DNA from: Rhynchopus sp. YZ270_cl-10
Taxonomy: Eukaryota; Euglenozoa; Diplonemea; Diplonemida; Diplonemidae
Direction of reading: 5' to 3'
NCBI GenBank assembly: GCA_964035575.1
Contig: OZ037896.1
Coordinates: 248,001 to 312,000 of the forward strand
Length of the DNA: 64,000 bases
Notes under the pieces: generated by a model
What the model was told of the DNA's origin: nothing
Database searches by the model: none
The model's input: only the letters and a program-made list of their open reading frames with translations
Translations under genes and position numbers: made by a program
Part shown: positions 1 through 9,784 of the stretch, one piece after another
How positions within the stretch are numbered: position 1 is the first letter of the stretch
Layout of the letters: each line of letters opens with the position of its first letter

Positions 1-1096
1 CGATGGTGTGGCTCATGATATCTCCTGACATCACTACCACACTCGAACACGGCGAGATCGCAAATTGCTTACACGAGATGCCCGGGAAACCTCGCACATG
101 GGACCTGGTCGCCACATCATACTGGTGCAGCTCATAGGACGACGCTTCAGTGTACACATCGTACATAGTCATCACAAAGTACTTCCCACAAGGCGTGAAC
201 TCTATGCCCCGGACCCTGCTCACATCAACGCTGCCAAGACTCGTACCACTCCAATCATAGAGGTGCACTCTTCCATCTGAGTCCCCCACAGCAAAAGCAG
301 AGGCAGACTGCGAAACAGCCACACACCCCGCTACCGTCACACATGCCACATCGACACCTGTGTTGACATCCCACACACGTGTGGTATTCTCCGCTCTGGA
401 AGAGGTGATCACCCACCCACCACAGTGCGACACCGCCACTTTCTCGCATCCCTTGTGCGAGAGAGAGCGGAGCAACGTCAGGTCTTCGTCATACACAGAG
501 ACGCCGTCTTCACCTTGGGAGACAACAACACTGCCACACGCGAACACCGACTTCGAGGTCCCTTCGACTTTGCGGAGCACCTCCCCACCCGGAAACGCAA
601 CCTCACGAAAGTAATCCCAACACGTCAGGTAGCAGCGTGTCTTGCACCGTGAGATGGCAGGCCGTCCTTCAGAATATCCTGCGGAACCGCCGACTTTTGA
701 CAAGAACAAAGGTTTGAAGGTTTCTGTGTCGAAGCCGCCCATATATGCGTAGCTGTCAATCGAAGAACACAAATAGATGCAGAGCTTTCCACAGCGCGAC
801 AGCGACAAACCATCCACTGAAAAAAACCCATCCTTCATCATTTCATATTCACCAGGACACCGAATATCAGCACAGGGAAAGGCAAGCACAACCTGCACAC
901 CTGATTCGAACGCAGTGTCCTGCAGACGGCACGTCTCCTCCAGCACCTGCGTGCCGATGCGCATCTCGACAGACGCAGGCAAGACAGCAAGCGCCGTGCA
1001 CGCAACCTCCTTTGCCGCTGCAACGTCCACATCGCACGGCACCGCCACTGTCGCAGACACGCCTGACTCTTCCAGCACAAAGGTCACATCCATCAT
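1..1096 (-). CDS. UBL-WD40 family protein, copy A (3' end outside window)
   Basis: First of four tandem paralogues. The frame opens at tandem ATGs (1091-1096) and stays open to base 1, where it ends in the conserved SHTI just short of the C-terminus seen in copies B and C, so only about a dozen residues are missing. The first 75 residues look like a ubiquitin-like beta-grasp fold: a strand starting MMDVTF, an AAAKEVACTAL helix, then EMRIGTQVLEE. The rest is built of WD40-like blades with recurring xxSHCGxW, TRVWD, CGKYFVM and AISPCS motifs. The function is not known; WD40 propellers usually act as protein-binding platforms, and the UBL suggests a link to ubiquitin signalling, but that is inference. 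The window cut, not a mutation, explains the missing stop. Confidence 0.8.
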   Translation of the reverse strand, partial: MMDVTFVLEESGVSATVAVPCDVDVAAAKEVACTALAVLPASVEMRIGTQVLEETCRLQDTAFESGVQVVLAFPCADIRCPGEYEMMKDGFFSVDGLSLSRCGKLCIYLCSSIDSYAYMGGFDTETFKPLFLSKVGGSAGYSEGRPAISRCKTRCYLTCWDYFREVAFPGGEVLRKVEGTSKSVFACGSVVVSQGEDGVSVYDEDLTLLRSLSHKGCEKVAVSHCGGWVITSSRAENTTRVWDVNTGVDVACVTVAGCVAVSQSASAFAVGDSDGRVHLYDWSGTSLGSVDVSRVRGIEFTPCGKYFVMTMYDVYTEASSYELHQYDVATRSHVRGFPGISCKQFAISPCSSVVVMSGDIMSHTI

Positions 1097-1620
1097 TTTG
1101 TTTCCTTCGTGAGGCTCACGGGGTGTGTGATGAGGTGGGTGGGGTTCTGTTTCGTGTGTTTTGTCGTTTTCATTGTGAAACAAACGTGAGAGTCTTGAGG
1201 TGGAGTATGGCAAAAGTCTTTAAGAGGGAGAAATAACGGGTCAGGGGACGAAATGTTGGCAAGAAAGATTTCGGGTAAAAAAAGGAGTAAAAGTTTTGTA
1301 AGGTGTCGCCTCTGTATGTTCAGTCCCCGAATCAGGCTGGACATGAGAGACAGAGGCACTGTCTTGTTGTATCAATGGAACCTCTCTCGAGGAAGTCATA
1401 TTGCAGAGAAAAGGGGCCATCGATGAAGGGGAAGATGGGAGGACAAGGCGGGATGTTGAAAATAGTAATGGCAAAGTCATGCACCTGAACATTGCCCATT
1501 GCAAAGGTGTGTGTTTGAAAGCAGGCAGCACATAGCAGGTGTGGAACTTCCTTAGAGCCAGGAAGGTTTGTGCGGCACAAAGACACCAAAAATATATGGT
1601 GGGTGGTGACTATGTTTTGT
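1097..1620 (-). promoter_or_regulatory. Conserved upstream block of copy A
   Basis: About 500 bp immediately upstream of copy A is nearly identical to the DNA upstream of copies C and D. It contains a 55-codon upstream reading frame (start near 1502, MGNVQVHDFAIT...) that is also open in C and D with a few replacement changes. It is probably promoter plus 5' leader retained after tandem duplication. Whether the small frame is translated is unknown. Confidence 0.5.
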
Positions 1621-1628
1621 TATCCTGT

Positions 1629-1755
1629 TATTGTCTGAACCTAAAGCCAAACGTATGAAGCAACCACAGACTCATCATACACGCAACACCGTTTGTTTTT
1701 GTATGTGTCGCCACACTCGCTGTTCCCTCTTCACAGCCCGGAAACACAAAAAAAT
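1629..1755. repeat. Paralogue-flank block (copy A version)
   Basis: A 125-bp segment starting TATTGTCTGAACCTAAAG and ending in an A-run follows the upstream block. The same segment lies at 6537-6662 beyond copy C and, interrupted by an insertion, at 3621-4546 beyond copy B. It marks the edge of the duplicated gene unit. Confidence 0.6.
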
Positions 1756-2010
1756 GAAATACCCCCCTTCTTTATTTATTCGTTGTTTGTTCTTTGTTCA
1801 TCGCATCCACCTTTTATTTCAAACCCCAAAATACCCGAAAAACCCGCGCCCCTGAAGTACTGCGGAGAGGTGGAGCACAAAAGGGAGTAAGGGGAAAACG
1901 GTACGACTCATGGCAACAGAAGAACGCGTACTTCATTTCCAGACGTAATGCATACTCGGCTAGTATGCTACCCACATAGGTGGTTGCGACAAGTTACTGT
2001 TTCTCATGTA

Positions 2011-2232
2011 CCGACCCTCCCCCGTGAAATTGCCCCGCCCCCCAACAAAAAAAAAATCGGCATTTTTCCGCCAGGGAAAATTGCAAGGGGTTCAGGGGGA
2101 CAACCTCTGCTCTCCTTTCTTCATACCAAAACGGCCACCCCCTACGTACTAGATATTGTCCCCTCCTCACTGTTCCCCCTAGGGGGGGACAATTTGAAGT
2201 GGGTCGCGACAATTTCACGGGGGGAGGGTCGG
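2011..2232. mobile_element. 222-bp MITE with TA target duplication
   Basis: Inverted termini CCGACCCTCCCCCGTGAAATTG and its near-perfect complement (2205-2232) bound a 222-bp non-coding segment with TA on both sides (2009-2010, 2233-2234). The matching sites beside copies C (around 4560-4575) and D (around 9770-9785) lack it, giving a clean empty site. A TA duplication fits Tc1/mariner-type movement. No coding capacity. Confidence 0.7.
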
Positions 2233-2244
2233 TAAGGAAAAACC

Positions 2245-3396
2245 TTACTCACTGTTGTGGGGATACAGATGTCTTGTCACGATGCAGTGGCTCATGATAT
2301 CTGACATCACAACCACACGTGAACACGGTGAGATCGCAAACTGTTGACATACGAAATCCTCGAAACTACGCACATGGGACCTGGTCGCCACATCATACTG
2401 GTGCAGCGTATTGGACCACTCTTCACTGTACACATGCATCACAAAGTACTTCCCACAAGGCGTGAACTGCATGCCCTTGATGTCCCATGCCTCACGCACA
2501 TCAACGCTGCCAAGACCCACACCACTCCAATCATAGAGGTGCACTTTTTTAAATGAGACCCCCACAGCAAAAGCAGAGGCAGACTGCGAAACAGCCACAC
2601 ACCCCGCTACCGTCACACATGCCACATCGACACCTGTGTTGACATCCCACACACGTGTGGTATTCTCCGCTCTGGAAGAGGTGATCACCCACCCACCACA
2701 GTGCGACACCGCCACTTTCTCGCATCCCTTGTGCGAGAGAGAGCGGAGCAACGTCAGGTCTTCGTCATACACAGAGACGCCGTCTTCACCTTGGGAGACA
2801 ACGACACTGCCACACGCGAACACCGACTTCGAGGTCCCTTCGACTTTGCGGAGAAGCTCCCCACCCGGTAGCGCAACCTCACGAAAGTAATCCCAACACG
2901 TCAGGTAGCAGAGTGTCTTGCATCGTGAGATGGCAAGCCGTCCTGCATCACACTTCACTTTGAATAAGAACAAAGGTTTGAAGGTTTCTGTGTCGAAGCC
3001 GCCAATAAATGAGTGGTTATTAATCGAAGAACAGAAATAGATGCAGAGCTTTCCACAGTGCGACAGCGACAAACCATCCAGTGAATCCCCATCCTTCACC
3101 ATCTCGTATTCATCAGATGCACCGGCCACTTCCTCCGTCATCTCGTAATCATCAGGACACCGAATATCAGCACAGGGAAAGGCAAGCACGACCTGCACAC
3201 CTGATTCGAACGCAGTGTCCTGCAGACGGCACGTCTCCTCCAGCACCTGCGTGCCGATGCGCATCTCGACAGACGCAGGCAAGACAGCAAGCGCCGTGCA
3301 CGCAACCTCCTTTGCCGCTGCAACGTCCACATCGCACGGCACCTCCACTGTCGCAGACACGCCTGACTCTTCCAGCACAAAGGTCACATCCATCAT
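2245..3396 (-). CDS. UBL-WD40 family protein, copy B (383 aa)
   Basis: Complete single-frame copy of the same family as copy A: ubiquitin-like N-terminus (about residues 1-75), then WD40-like blades to the conserved C-terminus VTRHLYPHNSE. It differs from copy C by a short internal duplication after the UBL, where a DDYEM/DEYEM block appears twice (around residues 102-120), and by replacements in surface loops. Its upstream DNA matches the other copies only as far as about 3550 and then diverges, so its regulation may differ. Intact reading frame with conserved blades suggests a functional gene. Function unknown. Confidence 0.85.
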   Translation of the reverse strand: MMDVTFVLEESGVSATVEVPCDVDVAAAKEVACTALAVLPASVEMRIGTQVLEETCRLQDTAFESGVQVVLAFPCADIRCPDDYEMTEEVAGASDEYEMVKDGDSLDGLSLSHCGKLCIYFCSSINNHSFIGGFDTETFKPLFLFKVKCDAGRLAISRCKTLCYLTCWDYFREVALPGGELLRKVEGTSKSVFACGSVVVSQGEDGVSVYDEDLTLLRSLSHKGCEKVAVSHCGGWVITSSRAENTTRVWDVNTGVDVACVTVAGCVAVSQSASAFAVGVSFKKVHLYDWSGVGLGSVDVREAWDIKGMQFTPCGKYFVMHVYSEEWSNTLHQYDVATRSHVRSFEDFVCQQFAISPCSRVVVMSDIMSHCIVTRHLYPHNSE

Positions 3397-3670
3397 TTTG
3401 TTTCCTTCGTGAGGTTAACGGGGAGTGTGATGAGGTGGGTGGGGTTCTGTTTCGTGTGTTTTGTCGTTTTCATTGCGAAACAAACGTGAGAGTCTTGAGG
3501 TGGAGTATGGCAAAAGTCTTTAAGAGGGAGAAATAACGGGTCAGGGGACGAAATGTTGTCAGGAAAAGAATACGGGTAAAAAAAGGAGTTGTTGTTTGTT
3601 AGATAAAACATGAACGGTGTTATTGTCCGAACCTAAAGACAAACGTATCAAGCAACCACAGACTCATCAT

Positions 3671-4462
3671 TGGTGTGGCGCCTTAACCGATTCCCCGTGG
3701 TTCTACCGTGTTTCTACCAGTTGTCGCTCCGTAAAGGGGGGTTCCAGATGTTGGAAAAATTTCTTTTTATTCGCTGGTGAGCTTTTAAACGCCGGCATTT
3801 GCATTTCCGGAATCCGTCCGGCCAGTGGTGGGGTCAATTTGCCGAAATGGACAAGTTCTCGTTTTTGGTCAATTTCCGCAGTATACACAGTATACACAGT
3901 ATACACAGTATACACAGTATACACAGTATACACAGTATACACAGTATACACAGTATACACAGTATACACAGTATACACAGTATACACAGTATACACAGTA
4001 TACACAGTATACACAGTATGCACAGTATACACAGTATACACAGTATACACAGTATACACAGTATACACAGTATACACAGTATACACAGTATACACAGTAT
4101 ACACAGTATACACAGTATACACAGTATACACAGTATACACAGTATACACAGTAAACACAGTATACACAGTATACACAGTATACACAGTATACACAGTATA
4201 CACAGTATACACAGTATGCACAGTATACACAGTACAGTGCAGCTGGCCAAAAAATAAAGGTCGAAAACCACTTTTTTTGTCAGCTTCGTGGCATCCCAGC
4301 CAGTTCCGGCCCCGGTCTGTCAAATCTGTGTCTCTGTACGCCTACAACATAGAGAAGCCCCCTGGTTTAAAAAAAAAAAATTTTTTTTTCCAAAAAAGGG
4401 AACCCCCAACCGATTCCCCGTGTTTCTACCGGTTTACCCCCCCAGTAAGCGCTGCCACACCA
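3671..4462. mobile_element. 792-bp TIR element with 5-bp duplication, carrying a 9-bp minisatellite
   Basis: The element starts TGGTGTGGCGCCTTA and ends with the complement of TGGTGTGGCAGCGCTTACT. It is flanked by ATCAT on both sides (3666-3670, 4463-4467). The uninterrupted site, CAGACTCATCATACACGC, is present beside copies A (around 1667) and C (around 6577), so insertion and duplication are directly visible. Inside are a dispersed 85-bp repeat and about 39 copies of a 9-mer. No transposase. Confidence 0.8.
3879..4233. repeat. Minisatellite (CAGTATACA) x about 39
   Basis: A head-to-tail 9-bp repeat with only a few variant units (CAGTATGCA twice, CAGTAAACA once). Because 9 is a multiple of 3 and the unit lacks stops, several frames on both strands stay open by chance. 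Each unit contains the palindrome GTATAC. Short remnants of the same unit lie at 8463-8487 on the opposite strand next to the same dispersed repeat. Confidence 0.97.
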
Positions 4463-4576
4463 ATCATACACGCAACACCGTTTGTTTTTGAATGTGTCGC
4501 CACCCTCGCTGTTCCCTCTTCACAGCCCGGAAACACAAAAAAACCTTAGGTACTGTTTCTGATGTAACGAACAACC

Positions 4577-5689
4577 TCACTCACTGTTGTGGGGGTACAG
4601 ATGTCTTGTCACGATGGTGTGGCTCATGCTATCCGACATCACCACCACACTCGAACACGGCGAGATCGCAAATTGCGTGCATAAGAATTCCTGGAAACCA
4701 CGCACATGGGACCTGGTCGCCACATCATACTGGTGTAGCTCATAGGACGACTCGTCATTGTACACATTCACCACAAAGTACTTCCCACAAGGCGTGAACT
4801 GTATGTTCTCGATGTACCATCCCTCACTCACATCAACGCTGCCAAGACCCACACCACTCCAATCATAGAGGACCACTCTTCCGTATGGGTCCCCCACAGC
4901 AAAAGCAGAGGCAGACTGCGAAACAGCCACATGTCCCGCTCCCGTCACACATGCCACATCGACACCTGTGTTGACATCCCACACACGTGTGGTATTCTCC
5001 GCTCTGGAAGAGGTGATCACCCACCCACCACAGTGCGACACCGCCACTTGGTCGCATCCCTTGTGCGAGAGAGAGCGGAGCAACGTCAGGTCTTCGTCAT
5101 ACACAGAGACGCCGTCTTTGCCCTTGGAGACAACAACACTGCCACACGCGAACACCGACTTCGAGGTCCCTTCGACTTTGCGGAGCACCTCCCCACCCGG
5201 AAGCGCAACCTCACAGAAGTGATTATAGTGCGGCAGGTAGCAGCGTGTCTTGCACCGTGAGATGGCAAGCGGTCCTGCAGAACCGTCCACTTTTGACAAG
5301 AACAAAGGTTTGAAGGTTTCTGTGTCGAAGGCACCTATATATGCGTAGCTGTCAAGCGAAGAACACAAATAGATGCAGAGCTTTCCACAGCGTGACAGCG
5401 ACAAACCATCCACTGAAACCCCATCCTTCACCATTTCGTATTCATCAGGACACCGAATATCAGCACAGGGAAAGGCAAGCATAACCTGCACACCTGATTC
5501 GAACGCAGTGTCCTGCAGACGGCACGTCTCCTCCAGCACCTGCGTGCCGATGCGCATCTCGACAGACGCAGGCGAGACAGCAAGCGCCGTGCACGCAACC
5601 TCCTTTGCCGCTGCAACGTCCACATCGCACGGCACCGCCACTGTCGCAGACACGCCTGACTCTTCCAGCACAAAGGTCACATCCATCAT
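4577..5689 (-). CDS. UBL-WD40 family protein, copy C (370 aa)
   Basis: Complete copy of the family with tandem start ATGs at 5684-5689. The ubiquitin-like N-terminus is almost identical to the other copies. The blades contain GGWVITSSRAENTTRVWD and CGKYFVVNVYND. The C-terminus is VTRHLYPHNSE, as in copy B. It keeps the conserved upstream block, but with about 245 bp of extra DNA between roughly 5743 and 5990 that copies A and D lack. Conservation is highest in the UBL and central blades and lowest in the two outer blades, as might be expected if binding surfaces are diversifying. Function unknown. Confidence 0.85.
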   Translation of the reverse strand: MMDVTFVLEESGVSATVAVPCDVDVAAAKEVACTALAVSPASVEMRIGTQVLEETCRLQDTAFESGVQVMLAFPCADIRCPDEYEMVKDGVSVDGLSLSRCGKLCIYLCSSLDSYAYIGAFDTETFKPLFLSKVDGSAGPLAISRCKTRCYLPHYNHFCEVALPGGEVLRKVEGTSKSVFACGSVVVSKGKDGVSVYDEDLTLLRSLSHKGCDQVAVSHCGGWVITSSRAENTTRVWDVNTGVDVACVTGAGHVAVSQSASAFAVGDPYGRVVLYDWSGVGLGSVDVSEGWYIENIQFTPCGKYFVVNVYNDESSYELHQYDVATRSHVRGFQEFLCTQFAISPCSSVVVMSDSMSHTIVTRHLYPHNSE

Positions 5690-6545
5690 TTTGTTTCCTT
5701 CGTGAGGCTCACGGGGAGTGTGATGAGGTGGGTGGGGTTCTGTTGAGCGTGTTTTGAAGAAATTCGATTGGAGGGTCCTGAGTCAGCGTGATTCGTTTTC
5801 GTTCGACGAATGCGAGGGCGTGCAAGGGGTGCTGCTGCCCACTGATGTCGTCTCCGACACGATGCAGTTGCAGGTGTGTGTGCGCCGCTCAAAGCAGATG
5901 CGAGATGTCAGTGAGAGTCCTAAGAGCGAAGTTTCTGAAGACGGTATCAGAGAACAAACCTGCGAAGCCATCAGCGAAGAAAGCTGTGGTTTGTTTCATT
6001 GTGAAACAAACGTGAGAGTCTTCAAGTGGAGTATGGCAAAAGTCTTTAAGAGGGAGAAATAACGGGTCAGGGGACAAAATGTTGGCAAGAAAGATTTCGG
6101 GTAAAATAAGGAGTAAAAGTTTTGTAAGGTGTCGCCTCTGTATGTTCAGTCCCCGAATCAGGCTGGACATGAGAGACAGAGGCACTGTCTTGTTGTATCA
6201 ATGGAACCTCTCTCGAGGAAGTCATATTGCAGAGAAAAGGGGCCATCGATGAAGGGGAAGATGGGAGGACAAGGCGGGATGTTGAAAATAGTAATGGCAA
6301 AGTCATGCACCTGAACATTGCCCATTGCAAAGGTGTGTGTTTGAAAGCAGGCAGCACATAGCAGGTGTGGTACTTCCTTAGAGCCAGGAAGGTTTGTGTG
6401 GCACAAAGACACAAAAATATATGGTGGGTGGTGACTATCTTTTGTTATCCTGTAGTTTTACTCCGTTCCAGTGTCTAAACAAATGAGACACTGCTCCGTT
6501 CCCGACTGGGAAGACAAGAGATAGGGATGAACGGTGTTATTGTCT
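5690..6545 (-). promoter_or_regulatory. Conserved upstream block of copy C, with extra 245 bp
   Basis: Matches the block upstream of copy A except for an extra segment at about 5743-5990. The conserved 55-codon upstream frame is present near 6158-6330. It is probably promoter and leader. Confidence 0.45.
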
Positions 6546-6662
6546 GAACCTAAAGCCAAACGTATGAAGCAACCACAGACTCATCATACACGCAACACCG
6601 TTTGTTTTTGAATGTGTCGCCACACTCGCTGTTCCCTCTTCACAGCCCGGAAACACAAAAAA

Positions 6663-7947
6663 ATTGTTTCATATACTAACTATTCGACTGAATAGAAGGT
6701 ATAATAGGGTGCACTAAATGTACCCAAATATTATTTTTTACTTTGTGTGAATTGTTTGTTTCTGATGGTGCCGTGACTCGTTTTCAGTGGTCGCGCTAAT
6801 TATGGGAAAAAATGGGGGAAAAATGGATTTCGGGTACGAAAAAACGTTCCTAGAAAAGGTTAGCTGGGGAGTTAAACCCCGTTTTGTGGCATTTCCGGGC
6901 CAATCCCGGCTTGTGGTGGGGTATATACGGAAAAATGGACAAAGTTTTAGTAACTTAAATTTTCGCAAAATATGAACCCATACTCGTAAACAAGGGGCAT
7001 TTTCAGGAAAATTCGGAATTCCGAGATTTGGAAGCAATTTTTCTCCTGAAAATCAGTGGGTTTTCAGCCCCAAAACACACCGCGATTGGAATTTCCGGAA
7101 TCCGTCCGCACTGTGGTGGGGTCACTTTGCCGAAATGGCCAATTTTTTGGTTTTGGTCAAAATCCATGTGGGTAAAGAGGGCCAATGTAAATCCCACAAC
7201 CAGATTTTCTCTCCCTGATCCTGACGTCTTGCAACATGAAAATGCGCGAAAACACCGGCATTTGCATTTCCGGAATTCGTCCGTTCTGTGGTGGGGTCAA
7301 TTTGCCGAAATGGACAAGTTCTTGGTTTTGGTCAAAACCCGTCAGTGTAAGGTAAAGGGGGCAAGTGTTTGCCTGTAGAAACTGGAAGGGAACAGGCAGC
7401 GCCGCAGGCGCACGGTAACCAACTTTTTTTTTTTTCTTTTCTTTTTTCTCCTCTTTCTTTTGACTTTCCGAGCCAATTGCGTTCCACGGCGGGGTCACAT
7501 GTATATGCAAGTCCACTATGTGGTGGTCTCAACAATATTAGAACTTCTGGTTTCTTAATGAAATCCCCGTACTGCAAAAAAAAAACGTTCCTACCAAAAC
7601 CCCCAAAAATCCCGGGATGAAGGATGGACTTTAGCGCGAGCCCTGCTCGTTTTTTGCCCTTTTTTTTTTTTTTTTTTTGAAAATAAAGTTTCATGCACCC
7701 ATTACTGGGGGGCAGGTGCAGCCATAAGCCGGGGATCGATCCCCGGGCCAAAATTCCCAGATTTTCCCCCTAACAAACTGCATGGGAAATGCTGCCTTAG
7801 CAATATTAGATTTAAGGATCAATTTGAATCCTGGGCCGGAACACGGATTTGGATTCAGAGGATCCCAATCTTTCCAATAACGGCATTTTCTGGGGGTGGA
7901 AAAATACCCTGCTTTCTTGCGAGGGGGTTGGGTCAAAAAAAAGTGAA
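6663..7947. other. Gene-free stretch with dispersed repeat copies
   Basis: No supported gene. It holds copies of a repeat of about 85 bp (core TTTCCGGAATCCGTCCG, then GTGGGGTCA.TTTGCCGAAATGG) at 7084-7172 and 7255-7346, with a degenerate relative at 6893-6970. Two more copies lie at 3796-3882 (inside the minisatellite element) and 8487-8575 (reverse). The rest is A/T tracts and unique sequence. Confidence 0.6.
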
Positions 7948-8033
7948 GTTATTAATGCAGGCACCTCCGACTGACCCACGTACGATGCCAGCCATCCGGA
8001 TGAAAGCACAAAGTACCCTGCGGCCAACAACAG
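7948..8033 (+). repeat. Dispersed short repeat, GTTATTAATGCAGGCACC family
   Basis: An 86-bp segment closely matching 14778-14873 and 60829-60890. The shared parts are the AT-rich head, TGCAGGCACCTCSGACT, ACGATGC and GATGAAAGCAC. Copies lie in unrelated surroundings, which suggests a SINE or short non-autonomous element. No tRNA-like promoter boxes were recognised. Confidence 0.55.
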
Positions 8034-8851
8034 AAGATGTAAAAAGGAAACCTAATGACTGGCCCGTACCGTAAGAGAACGAGGGCGGTTCACAACCGCT
8101 CGACAGCCGGCGGCCCACCTTCCGTTGAAGAGTTGTGAGCTTACAGGTACTGCAGTTCGCTGCACCCAACGCTTGGTGCACGATAGTCTACACAAGAGAG
8201 CAGAAACCCAAAAACACAAAAAGGGGTGGGCGGGGGGGTCACAACATCTCTCTCTTGGCGCCCCATGCTGTACCGACAGTTGGGCCTCACCCTTTCTCTT
8301 AGGGATATACATGGACGTCCTTACAGGCAGCACACCGTAACCCAAAGGCGTGGCAGAGAGACTCCGTAGAGCGACTCTGGCCTGACCGCTGGCCATTTAT
8401 GCTCCGGGTGCGAGCACCCATCATAGCATAGGGGGGCCAAAAAAATAGGCACCCGAACAATCCCTGTGTATACTGTGTATACTGTGTGCGGAAATTGACC
8501 AAAAACGAGAACTTGTCCATTTCGGCAAATTGACCCCACCACTGGCCGGACGGATTCCGGAAATGCAAATGCAAGTGTTTTCGGTGTGAACTGTGTGTAC
8601 TCTATGTACTGTGCGCTACCACAGCACAGGACCTCATAAGCTCTCAGTAAGCTCTCACAGGCTCTCACAAGGTAAACACCTTGCGCTTTCAGCGGTGGGT
8701 CGCGATTTTTTTCACAGTGTGCAAACGAACAGATTTTTGACATTTTTTTACCGTTTTCCTGATTTTTCCTCATAAAACCCCCCCTAAATTAAGCCGGGGA
8801 TCGGGGATCGGGGATCGCGGGTTTTGACCCCCTTAGTTACGGCTACACCTG
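8034..8851. other. Gene-free stretch
   Basis: No supported gene. It contains a reverse copy of the 85-bp dispersed repeat with a two- to three-unit remnant of the 9-bp minisatellite (8463-8575) and a GGGGATC trinucleotide-like cluster near 8797-8820. Confidence 0.5.
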
Positions 8852-9250
8852 CTGGGGGGGGGGGGCTAATACAAGAGGTATGCCTAATACAAGAGGTACT
8901 TTGAAATCGGGATTTTCACGATTTTTTACCGGCTAATACAAGAGGTACTTTATTCTTTCCTTTATTTGACTTGATCACTTTTTTTCAAAAAAATAAATCG
9001 ATGGTGTCAAATGAAAGGTTTGCTCAAAATCTTTCAATTGCGGCCAGGTACGATCAAAAAGTTGAAAATTTTCCCGTGTTACTGGTTGGCGAGAGTAAAA
9101 ATCCAGAAAAAAAATTAGCAAAAATCCAGAAAAAAAAAGCTAATACAAGAGGTACCTCTTGTATTAGACTTCCACCTAAAAAAAATTTTTTTAGGCGTAA
9201 ATTCTTACGCCTAATAGAAGAGGTACCTCTTGTATTAGCCCCCCCCCCAG
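8852..9250. mobile_element. Foldback element with poly-G termini and CTAATACAAGAGGTAC sub-repeats
   Basis: Starts CTGGGGGGG...GCTAATACAAGAGG and ends with the complement (CCTCTTGTATTAGCCCCCCCCCCAG). The 16-mer CTAATACAAGAGGTAC recurs in both orientations inside, so the whole unit can fold. No transposase. It resembles the element at 11395-11842 in end structure but carries a different internal motif. No clear target duplication was found. Confidence 0.6.
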
Positions 9251-9784
9251 TAATAAAAGTCCGTGAGGTTACAGCCAGTAAATTTTACCTCTTAAAAATG
9301 GCATTATCCTCGTTGGTACGGATTGTATGGGCTGACAGCACAAAAAAAAAAATGAAAAGGATACAGCCAGTACATTTTACCTCTCCTGGTATTAAATGTA
9401 GCATTATCCATATAAATATAGATTCTTGGGCTGACTCTTGTTTCCGTGGTTTCAAGCGCCTGCTCCTAGACCACCTCGACAAAACCCTGCGGCAGCACAC
9501 TCATCAGTAGGAGCAAGGGTTTAAAATATTGAGAGAAACATAAACACGGGTTGGGAGGGGTGGGGATGCGTCCAATGATGTAGAAAAATTCGAGAATGTA
9601 GGTTTTATTATTTTCCACTTTTTTTGGGGGGAAACAGCAATGTTCTCTGTTTTGTTTGGTGATATTGTCCACAAATCTTAACGTACACTGGGAGGGTGGG
9701 ATAGAGTTACCCTCCTCTCTTTTTTACTTTAGTGTGTTGCAAATAGATTGTGACAAGTTACTGTTTCTGATGTAACTAACAACC

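Noticed and set aside
3617-4549. A 310-codon plus-strand frame, and similar frames on both strands, through the 9-bp repeat
   Set aside because: The repeat unit length is a multiple of three and has no stops, so several frames are open by chance. The frames have no conserved flanking domain and cross a transposon boundary.
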